DNA from: Pseudomonadota bacterium
GTDB lineage: Bacteria; Pseudomonadota; Alphaproteobacteria; Rhizobiales; Beijerinckiaceae
Direction: 5' to 3'
DNA: 10,345 nucleotides
Assembly (NCBI GenBank): GCA_023386155.1
Contig: JAEWKH010000154.1
Location: 1 to 10,345 of the forward strand
The notes under the pieces were generated by a model, which saw nothing but the letters and a program-made list of their open reading frames with translations, had not been told where the DNA came from and ran no database searches. Both the position numbers and the translations under genes were made by a program. Shown piece by piece: positions 1 through 5,203 of this stretch. Each line of letters opens with the position of its first letter. The stretch's first letter is position 1.

Positions 1-866
1 GTCTTGATGGCCTCCGGCAGCGAATGCCACGGCGTCGTGGGCGGGCCGCCGCGCAGGAAGATCCACACGCCGGCATCGAGCAGGTCGTCGGCGATGTCCC
101 GATCGATGGCCTCATGCGTGTCGGTGACGCCGCTCGCCGCGTAGGCCGCCACGAACTCGCGGCCGTAGATATGGCCCGAGACCGGCTTGCCGCGTTCCAG
201 GGCCGCCGCGAGGATCGCGTGGCTGCGCTCGTCGCCCATGGTGACGGGCACGAAATCCATCTTCTCGCCGAGCGCCGCCGCCTCCGGCCAGCGGTCGAAC
301 AGGGCCGCGATCTTGTCCGGCGTGAGGTCTCCCCCGGCGGTTTCCAATTCCGGCGAGGTGGCGGGCACCGTGCTCGGCACCGTGAGGAAGATGGAGAGGG
401 GCGCATGGCGCGCGTCCTCCAGCATCATCTCGATGCCGGCCGCATCCATCACGTTGCCGATCTCGTGGCTGTCGCAGAAGATCGTCGTCGTGCCGTTGAG
501 CAGCGCCGCCTCCGCATAGGCGCAGGCCGTGATCATGCTGCTCTCGATGTGGATGTGCGGATCGACGAGGCCCGGCGCGACGATGCCGCCCTTCGCGTCA
601 TAGACCCGGCCCGGCGCTCCCCTGACCTGCCGATAGGCACCGGCCGGCTTCACGGCCGCGATGCGTCCGCCAGCGATCCAGACCTCCCGCTCCGGCGCGA
701 TGCGCTCGCTGTAGGTCGAAAGCACCCGGGCGCCCGTGATCACCAGATCGGCCGGCGCACGGCCCGAAGCGACATCCGCGAGGCGACGGGTCATGGTCGA
801 CAGGGGAGCCACGGAAAAGCGCGTCAGAGACGCTTTCGGCGGCAGAGAAGGTGTGCGGTGGTCCAT
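1..866 (-). CDS. ade: Adenine deaminase-like amidohydrolase, N-terminal part (runs off left edge)
   Basis: By family, this enzyme hydrolyses adenine to hypoxanthine and ammonia in the cytoplasm (purine salvage). Translating the minus strand from the ATG at 866-864 gives 288 open codons to the window edge, about half of the usual 560-600 residues. Visible features: a beta-sandwich start (ADLVITGARVLS), the metal-binding DPHIHIESSM motif (His104, His106), DSHEIGNV (His134), and GHIYG (His232) followed by TDTHEA (His251). These motifs and their order match the Ade branch of the amidohydrolase superfamily. The start is supported by an in-frame stop at 887-885 and a purine-rich AAGGG just upstream. 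Oddity: the GHIYG and DTHE motifs differ from the GHAPGL and DHE forms I recall for typical Ade, so substrate may differ within this branch. The C-terminal domain is outside the window. A TTGACA sits at 979-974 on this strand but has no good -10 after it. Confidence 0.85.
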   Translation of the reverse strand, partial: MDHRTPSLPPKASLTRFSVAPLSTMTRRLADVASGRAPADLVITGARVLSTYSERIAPEREVWIAGGRIAAVKPAGAYRQVRGAPGRVYDAKGGIVAPGLVDPHIHIESSMITACAYAEAALLNGTTTIFCDSHEIGNVMDAAGIEMMLEDARHAPLSIFLTVPSTVPATSPELETAGGDLTPDKIAALFDRWPEAAALGEKMDFVPVTMGDERSHAILAAALERGKPVSGHIYGREFVAAYAASGVTDTHEAIDRDIADDLLDAGVWIFLRGGPPTTPWHSLPEAIK

Positions 867-1051
867 GTCCCTTATCCCGTTAGGTCAAACGTGTCTCAGG
901 GTAGCAGGGCGCAGGGAGAACCGCATCCCGGATCCGCCGCAATGGGCCCTTCCTCTGCGGCAGGTTTGCTTATTGTCAAGCTTGGATAAAATAGCGGGAA
1001 GATCTTGATTCGGCTGGAGTTTCCGGGGTTCGGGGATGGCCCCGACGGCAA

Positions 1052-1080
1052 CCAAAACAAAAGGCGCCTTTCGGCGCCCG
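1052..1080 (-). terminator. Rho-independent terminator of the candidate sRNA
   Basis: Read on the minus strand: a perfect 6-bp GGCGCC stem (1078-1073 with 1068-1063), a GAAA tetraloop, and the tail TTTTGTTTT. The other strand has no U-tract after the stem, so it acts for minus-strand transcripts. It lies about 186 nt before the adenine deaminase start. Confidence 0.8.
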
Positions 1081-1214
1081 GGACTAGAAAACTAGATAGA
1101 GAAGTTGGTGGCCAGCCGGGGACAGCGTTGAGGAGGCAACGATCTGCCCCCAGGCTGGCCGAGCCCCCGAACTCCCAGGAGATGCGGCGGACCTGAGCAT
1201 CCGTAGGGCATTTC

Positions 1215-1231
1215 TTCCGCTTAAAGCGGAA
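1215..1231. repeat. 17-bp palindrome TTCCGCTT-A-AAGCGGAA
   Basis: Eight-base perfect arms flank one central base. It falls inside the 5' part of the candidate sRNA, so it is either a small hairpin in that RNA or a binding site for a dimeric regulator just downstream of the possible promoter. Nothing in the sequence decides between these. Confidence 0.45.
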
Positions 1232-1253
1232 CGTTGGGCTGAACGTATAGGAA

Positions 1254-1279
1254 ACATGGGGCGATGCAAGCGCCCATGT
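1254..1279. repeat. Inverted repeat ACATGGG(G)CG / CGCCCATGT
   Basis: Nine base pairs with one bulged G and a seven-base loop. On the minus strand it is followed by TTTCC and lies 107 nt after the divK stop, so it could be a weak divK terminator. It also overlaps the CTTGCA/CTATAC pair that might start the sRNA. Confidence 0.4.
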
Positions 1280-1385
1280 GGCCAAAAAGCGGCATTTTCC
1301 AAAAAAAGTTAAAGCCAAGACATCTCAAGGGGATGAATCCCTCTGTTGAAGCTTCGGCTTGGGTCGTGCCACGGATTCGGCCCAG

Positions 1386-1769
1386 TTATGAGGGCTTTCC
1401 GTCGGCTTCCAGATAGGTTTTCACGGTCGCGATGAACTTGGAAACCGAGATCGGCTTGGACATATAAGCCTCACAGCCCCCTTCCCGGATCCTCTCCTCG
1501 TCGCCCTTCATGGCAAAGGCCGTGATGGCGATCACGGGAATCGATTTCAGCTCTTCGTCGGCCTTGAGCCAGCGGGTCACCTCGAGGCCGGAGACCTCGG
1601 GCAGCTGGATGTCCATGAGGATCAGGTCGGGCTTGTGGGCCCGGGCCAGTTCCATGGCCTCGATGCCATGGCTGGTCTTCAAGGTCGCATAGCCATGGGC
1701 CTCGAGGAGATCGTTGAAGAGCTTCATGTTGAGTTCGTTGTCCTCAACGATGAGCACGGTCTTCTTCAT
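1386..1769 (-). CDS. divK: DivK-type single-domain response regulator
   Basis: A 127-residue stand-alone receiver domain, with no output domain. By family, DivK is phosphorylated by the DivJ/PleC kinases and controls the CckA-CtrA cell-cycle pathway through DivL; it acts in the cytoplasm and at the cell poles. Visible residues: acidic pocket Glu9-Asp10 (VLIVEDNELNMKLF), phospho-acceptor Asp53 (LILMDIQLPEVSG), Thr83 (AITAFAMKGDEERIREGG) and Lys105 (SKPIS). The spacing and these stretches closely match Caulobacter DivK. An upstream in-frame ATG at 1820 would add 17 residues, but the family starts at MKKTVLIVEDN, so 1769 is preferred; a GGGGAA lies upstream of it. The gene is divergent from DUF3572. 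No pleD follows it, unlike the divK-pleD order of Caulobacter. Confidence 0.93.
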   Translation of the reverse strand: MKKTVLIVEDNELNMKLFNDLLEAHGYATLKTSHGIEAMELARAHKPDLILMDIQLPEVSGLEVTRWLKADEELKSIPVIAITAFAMKGDEERIREGGCEAYMSKPISVSKFIATVKTYLEADGKPS

Positions 1770-1855
1770 GGGCGCTATTCCCCGGGGCTCCGGATGTACT
1801 TCACCGGCCCATTGGTCCATTTGATGGTATAGTTAGGTGCAAACCTATTGATGAA

Positions 1856-2161
1856 ATGCAAACTGACAGAATGAACACTCCCTTAAAAAGAGTTACCCGC
1901 GAGGAGGCCGAAAATGTCGCAGTGGGGGCTTTTTCCTTCATCACGGGCGACGAGGAGCGCCTCGGGCGCTTCCTGGCCGTCTCGGGCCTGCGCCCGGACA
2001 CCATCCGGTCGGCCGCTTCGTCCCCGGGCTTCTTCGCCGGGATCCTGGACTATGTCGTCTCCGACGAGCCCCTGCTGATCGCGCTCGCCAAGGAGCTCGA
2101 CACGAAGCCCGAGCACATCATGCAGGCCCATTGGACCCTCTCCCCGTCCGAATTCGAGTAA
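1856..2161 (+). CDS. DUF3572 family protein
   Basis: A small acidic protein of 101 residues (96 if the in-frame ATG at 1871, MNTPLKRV, is the start). The pattern TREEAENVAVGAFSFI, then DEERLGRFLAVSGL and then FFAGILDYVVSDEPLLIALA matches the DUF3572 family of alphaproteobacteria, which has no known function. It looks helical and has no signal peptide or membrane segment. Neither start has a clear Shine-Dalgarno sequence. The gene ends 12 nt before dinB on the same strand, so the two are probably cotranscribed. It is divergent from divK across 86 nt, which must hold both promoters; no strong -35/-10 pair stands out there. Association with DinB suggests a link only by position. Confidence 0.8.
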   Translation: MQTDRMNTPLKRVTREEAENVAVGAFSFITGDEERLGRFLAVSGLRPDTIRSAASSPGFFAGILDYVVSDEPLLIALAKELDTKPEHIMQAHWTLSPSEFE

Positions 2162-2173
2162 CCCTGCCCGCCC

Positions 2174-3442
2174 ATGAGCGAAGCGCCCTTCTGCCGTGAC
2201 TGCCTGACCCCGGCCGCCAGCCCGCTGGCGGAACGGTGCCCGGCTTGCGGGTCTCCCCGCCTGTTGCGGCACAAGGAGCGCGACAGCCTCTCCATCGCGC
2301 ATGTGGATTGCGACGCCTTCTTCGCGGCTGTGGAAAAGCGCGACGATCCGAGTCTCGCCGACAAGCCGGTGATCATCGGCGGCGGCAAGCGCGGGGTCGT
2401 CTCGACCGCCTGCTACGTGGCCCGGACCTATGGCGTGCGCTCGGCCATGCCCATGTTCCAGGCGCTCAAGCTCTGCCCCCACGCCACGGTGATCAAGCCC
2501 AACGGGGAGAAATACAGCAAGGCCGGGCGCGAGGTGCGCCAGCTCATGCGGGAGCTGACGCCCCTGGTGGAGCCGGTCTCCATCGACGAGGCGTTCCTCG
2601 ACCTGACGGGCACGGAGCGGCTGCATCACGGGAGCCCTGCCCTAACCCTCGCCCGCTTCGCCCGCAAGGTCGAGACGGAGATCGGGATCAGCATCTCCGT
2701 CGGGCTCTCCTACAACAAGTTCCTGGCCAAGATCGCCTCGGACCTGCAGAAGCCGCGAGGATTCTCCATCATCGGGCGCGAGGAGGCGGCGGAGTTCCTC
2801 GCCGACAAGCCTGTCGGGATCATTCCCGGCATCGGCGCCTCGGCCCAGAGCCGGCTCGCCAAGGTCGGGGTGACGCAGATATCCCATCTGCGCGAGGTGT
2901 CGCTGAAGACCCTGTTCGAGGCCCTCGGCCGCGACGCGCAGCGCCTGTCCCGACTGGCCTGGGGCGAGGACCACCGGTCGGTCACTCCCGAGCGGGAGAC
3001 GAAGAGCATCTCGGCGGAAACCACCTTCGAGACCGATCTTCGCTCCTTCGAGGACCTGGAGCCGGTCCTGTGGCGACTCTCCGAGAAGGTGTCCCGCCGC
3101 CTCAAGGCCGCGGGCCTTGCCGGGCAGAGCGTCACCCTGAAGCTGAAGGACAAGGATTTCAGGCTCCTCACGCGGACCCGGTCGGGGCTGCCCCCGACCC
3201 AGCTCGCCGCCCGCCTGTTCGATCCGGCGCGCCAGCTCCTGAAAGCCGCCTGCGACGGCACCGCCTTCCGCCTCATCGGCATCGGCGCAGCCGATCTTTG
3301 CGATGCCGCGGACGCGGACAAGGGCGATCTGGCGGATCAGAGCGTGGTGCGGCAGGCCCACATGGAAGCCGCCATCGACAGGATCCGCGACAAGTTCGGG
3401 GCCAATGCCGTGCAGAAAGGCATCGTGCTGCGCAAGCCTTGA
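2174..3442 (+). CDS. dinB: DNA polymerase IV (Y family) with N-terminal zinc ribbon
   Basis: An error-prone translesion DNA polymerase of 422 residues. An N-terminal extension has four cysteines (Cys7-x2-Cys10 and Cys22-x2-Cys25) in a zinc-ribbon pattern. The Y-family core begins at about residue 39: IAHVDCDAFFAAVE carries catalytic Asp45 and the steric-gate Phe50, and EPVSIDEAFLDLTG carries Asp138-Glu139. GLSYNKFLAKIASDLQKP and a helix-hairpin-helix (GIIPGIGASAQSRLAKVGV) follow, then the little-finger domain at about residues 275-400. All catalytic residues are intact. The C-terminus (GIVLRKP) shows no obvious QLxLF-type clamp-binding peptide, so the clamp contact may lie elsewhere. No clear Shine-Dalgarno precedes the ATG, and the short gap after DUF3572 suggests translational coupling. 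No LexA-like operator was recognised upstream. Confidence 0.95.
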   Translation: MSEAPFCRDCLTPAASPLAERCPACGSPRLLRHKERDSLSIAHVDCDAFFAAVEKRDDPSLADKPVIIGGGKRGVVSTACYVARTYGVRSAMPMFQALKLCPHATVIKPNGEKYSKAGREVRQLMRELTPLVEPVSIDEAFLDLTGTERLHHGSPALTLARFARKVETEIGISISVGLSYNKFLAKIASDLQKPRGFSIIGREEAAEFLADKPVGIIPGIGASAQSRLAKVGVTQISHLREVSLKTLFEALGRDAQRLSRLAWGEDHRSVTPERETKSISAETTFETDLRSFEDLEPVLWRLSEKVSRRLKAAGLAGQSVTLKLKDKDFRLLTRTRSGLPPTQLAARLFDPARQLLKAACDGTAFRLIGIGAADLCDAADADKGDLADQSVVRQAHMEAAIDRIRDKFGANAVQKGIVLRKP

Positions 3443-3491
3443 AGCATCGGACGTGAGAAGCGACCAGTTTCAGGGATATTGTGCAATGCCC

Positions 3492-3564
3492 CCATGGCCG
3501 GGCTTATGCCGGCGATCCACGTCTTCATCCGCCTCAGCCTCCCTCTGCCCTCATCCCGAGGAGC
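3492..3564. repeat. Degenerate palindromic intergenic repeat remnants
   Basis: Two pieces stand out. At 3492-3525 the stretch CCATGGCCGGGCTT, then ATGCCGGCGATCCACGTCTT, resembles the palindromic element with ATGGCCGGGC...GCCCGGCCAT arms that I recall as dispersed in many Bradyrhizobium and Methylobacterium genomes. At 3549-3564 CCTCATCCCGAGGAGC resembles half of another dispersed element (CCTCATCCTGAGGAGC). Both look decayed. Only a genome-wide search would prove they are repeated. Confidence 0.4.
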
Positions 3565-3579
3565 AGCCGAACACTCTCC

Positions 3580-3609
3580 TTGACGGAAGAACAATACGTT
3601 CTTTAAATA
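3580..3609 (+). promoter_or_regulatory. Sigma70-type promoter for the sulfhydrylase gene
   Basis: A -35 TTGACG (3580-3585) is separated by 17 nt from TTAAAT (3603-3608), or by 18 nt from TAAATA. Transcription would start near 3616 and leave a leader of about 26 nt, too short for a riboswitch. Confidence 0.55.
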
Positions 3610-3614
3610 GAACG
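3597..3614. promoter_or_regulatory. Palindrome over the -10 of the sulfhydrylase promoter
   Basis: CGTTCT (3597-3602) and AGAACG (3609-3614) are perfect inverted arms around TTAAAT. The dyad covers the proposed -10, the usual place for a repressor operator. The regulator is not known; a sulfur or methionine regulator is a guess from the downstream gene. Confidence 0.45.
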
Positions 3615-3641
3615 AGCTTGTCTCCCAAAGGAATGCCCACC

Positions 3642-4925
3642 ATGACCGACCGTCTGCCTGGCTTCAACACGCTCGCCATCCATGCCGGAGCGGCTCCCGA
3701 TGCTGCGACCGGCGCCCGGGCCACCCCGATCTACCAGACGACGTCCTTCGTCTTCGACGACGTGGATCACGCCGCTTCGCTCTTCGGCCTGCAGGCATTC
3801 GGCAACATCTATTCGCGCATCGGCAATCCGACCTGCTCGGTCCTCGAGGAGCGCGTCGCGGCGCTGGAGGGCGGCACGGCGGCGCTGGCCGTCGCCTCGG
3901 GCCATGCGGCCGAGTTCCTGGTGTTCCATACCCTGCTCCAGCCCGGCGACGAGTTCGTCGCGGCCAACAAGCTCTATGGCGGCTCGATCAACCAGTTCAA
4001 CCACGCCTACAAGAACTTCGGCTGGAACGTGGTCTGGGCCGATGCGGACGACCCGTCTTCCTTCGAGGCGGCCATCACCCCGAAGACCAAGGCCATCTTC
4101 GTCGAATCCATCGCCAATCCGGGCGGCGTGATCGTCGACCTCCAGGCCATCGCGGCCATCGCCAAGAAGCACCGCATCCCGTTCATCGTCGACAACACGA
4201 TGGCCACCCCCTACCTGATCCGACCCTTCGAGCATGGGGCGGACATCATCGTCCACTCGGCCACCAAGTTCCTCGGCGGCCACGGCAACTCGGTCGGCGG
4301 CGTGATCGTCGACGGCGGCTCATTCAACTTCGCGGGCGACGACCGCTATCCCATGCTCTCCAAGCCGCGTCCGGAATATGCCGGCATGGTGTTGGGCGAG
4401 ACCTTCGGCAATTTCGGCTTCGCCATCGCGTGCCGCGTGCTCGGCCTGCGCGACCTCGGCCCGGCGCTGTCGCCCTTCAATGCCTTCCTGATCCTCAACG
4501 GCATCGAGACCCTGCCGCTGCGCATGCAGCGCCACTCGGACAACACCCTCGCGGTGGCCGAACACCTGGCGAACCATAGCAAGGTTTCCTGGGTCAGCTA
4601 TCCGGGCCTGCCCACGGACCGCTACCACAACCTCGCCAAGCAGTACTGCCCCAAGGGCGCCGGCGCGGTGTTCACCTTCGGCCTCAAGGGCGGCTACGAG
4701 GCCGGCGTGAAGCTCGTCTCGAACCTCAAGCTGTTCTCGCATCTGGCCAATATCGGCGACACACGCTCCCTAGTCATCCACCCGGCCTCGACCACTCACC
4801 GCCAGCTCACCGACGAGCAGAAGACAAAGGCCGGCGCAGGCCCCGAGGTGGTGCGCCTCTCCGTCGGCCTCGAAGACACGCAGGACCTGATCGACGATCT
4901 CAACCAGGCGCTCGATGCGGCGTAA
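3642..4925 (+). CDS. metY: O-acetylhomoserine sulfhydrylase (aminocarboxypropyltransferase)
   Basis: A PLP-dependent cytoplasmic enzyme of 427 residues that by family joins O-acetylhomoserine with sulfide (or methanethiol) to make homocysteine (or methionine). The Cys/Met-metabolism fold is clear: FNTLAIHAG near the start, ATPIYQTTSFVF, phosphate-contacting Tyr57/Arg59 in NIYSRIGNPT, Asp184 in FIVDNTMATPYL, and the Schiff-base Lys209 in HSATKFLGGHG. The late motifs SLVIHPASTTH and VRLSVGLED also fit. Length and the FGLQAFGNIYSR type of sequence favour the MetY branch over MetZ or MetB. The frame stays open far upstream, but an AAAGGA at 3627-3632 spaced 9 nt from the ATG at 3642 fixes this start; the ATG at 3633 is too close to it. 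The gene is a single unit with its own promoter. A sulfur source other than sulfide is possible. Confidence 0.93.
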   Translation: MTDRLPGFNTLAIHAGAAPDAATGARATPIYQTTSFVFDDVDHAASLFGLQAFGNIYSRIGNPTCSVLEERVAALEGGTAALAVASGHAAEFLVFHTLLQPGDEFVAANKLYGGSINQFNHAYKNFGWNVVWADADDPSSFEAAITPKTKAIFVESIANPGGVIVDLQAIAAIAKKHRIPFIVDNTMATPYLIRPFEHGADIIVHSATKFLGGHGNSVGGVIVDGGSFNFAGDDRYPMLSKPRPEYAGMVLGETFGNFGFAIACRVLGLRDLGPALSPFNAFLILNGIETLPLRMQRHSDNTLAVAEHLANHSKVSWVSYPGLPTDRYHNLAKQYCPKGAGAVFTFGLKGGYEAGVKLVSNLKLFSHLANIGDTRSLVIHPASTTHRQLTDEQKTKAGAGPEVVRLSVGLEDTQDLIDDLNQALDAA

Positions 4926-4985
4926 TAGGCTCTAGCAGCGGCGCTGATCGGCGCATTTCTAAAAAGGTGTGCTGGAACAGTTTGG

Positions 4986-5015
4986 GCGGGTCGCAGCTCT
5001 GGAACTGCGACCCGC
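4986..5015. terminator. Perfect 11-bp hairpin after the sulfhydrylase gene
   Basis: GCGGGTCGCAG (4986-4996) pairs with CTGCGACCCGC (5005-5015) around an 8-base loop, 61 nt after the sulfhydrylase stop. No U-tract follows on either strand, so it may be a weak or Rho-assisted terminator, or an mRNA 3' stabiliser. Confidence 0.5.
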
Positions 5016-5203
5016 GACTTATCGTGCGTGATCGACAAGCGATCCGGTCATCGTTATCCACAACCTGTCGGCAGTTATTGATATCCCTCCTCTCAACCTA
5101 CCGGTTTAGAGAGTAGGAAGATTTACCTTAAAATGCCTATGTTGCCGCCTCACGCCGCGCTTAGGGCGCGGGAGGATTCCTTTGGCAACCGGGACAATTT
5201 CTC

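Larger units (their letters stand above)
1052..1238 (-). ncRNA. Candidate small RNA with anti-Shine-Dalgarno loop
   Basis: On the minus strand this stretch contains a long hairpin (1160-1110) and then a classic terminator (1080-1052). The hairpin pairs GGCCAGCC (1160-1153) with GGCUGGCC (1117-1110), GGGGGCAG (1151-1144) with CUGUCCCC (1125-1118, one G-U pair), and CGUU (1141-1138 side) with AACG (1129-1126), about 20 bp with one U bulge and one two-base bulge. Its loop is GCCUCCUC, which resembles the 3' end of 16S rRNA. Hairpin loops with CCUCCUCCC are known in alphaproteobacterial sRNAs (the alpha-r14 'cuckoo' RNAs of rhizobia and the CcsR RNAs of Rhodobacter). The U-tract fixes the strand. 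The 5' end is uncertain: a CTATAC at 1250-1245 could be a -10, but the CTTGCA at 1270-1265 is only 14 nt away. Alternatives are an attenuated leader of the deaminase gene or a divergent 6S RNA. Confidence 0.5.
867..1385. other. 519-nt gene-free region with several inverted repeats
   Basis: No convincing protein gene lies between the adenine deaminase start and the divK stop. Long open frames exist on both strands, but they lack recognisable domains and cross strong RNA-like hairpins. The left part (867-1050) holds only the 5' flank of the deaminase gene. The right part (1052-1280) carries four inverted repeats listed separately: 1063-1078, 1110-1160, 1215-1231 and 1254-1279. A minus-strand run of seven T's at about 1311-1305 follows weak dyads and may help end divK transcription. 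Confidence 0.6.

Noticed and set aside
951..979. TTGACA as the -35 of the adenine deaminase promoter
   Set aside because: The -35 is perfect, but the sequence 16-18 nt downstream (AGAGGA region) is a poor -10, so no promoter is claimed.
24..989. Long plus-strand open frame over the adenine deaminase region (321 codons)
   Set aside because: It is antisense to a gene with clear Ade motifs. Its arginine-rich, low-complexity translation is typical of a shadow frame in high-GC DNA.
1250..1290. Sigma54 promoter (GG/GC pair with TTGCA) before the candidate sRNA
   Set aside because: The GG and GC elements are 14 nt apart rather than the required 10.
896..1318. Minus-strand open frame of 140 codons in the divK-ade gap
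   Set aside because: No recognisable domain, and it runs through the strong hairpin and terminator of the candidate sRNA.
2236..3456. 406-codon plus-strand frame inside dinB
   Set aside because: Overlaps the complete dinB in another frame; the product is a Pro/Arg/Gly-rich shadow.
3303..3641. 113-codon N-terminal extension of the sulfhydrylase frame
   Set aside because: It overlaps the end of dinB and has no homology-like features. The ribosome site and family start point to 3642.
3443..3641. SAM-II or other SAM riboswitch upstream of metY
   Set aside because: Looked for because such riboswitches occur before met genes in this class. No SAM-II-like pseudoknot sequence was seen, and the likely leader is only about 26 nt.
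5105..5133. Promoter TTTAGA-N17-TTAAAA upstream of the RTX gene
   Set aside because: Spacing is right but both hexamers match poorly in an AT-richer stretch; the evidence is too weak to list.
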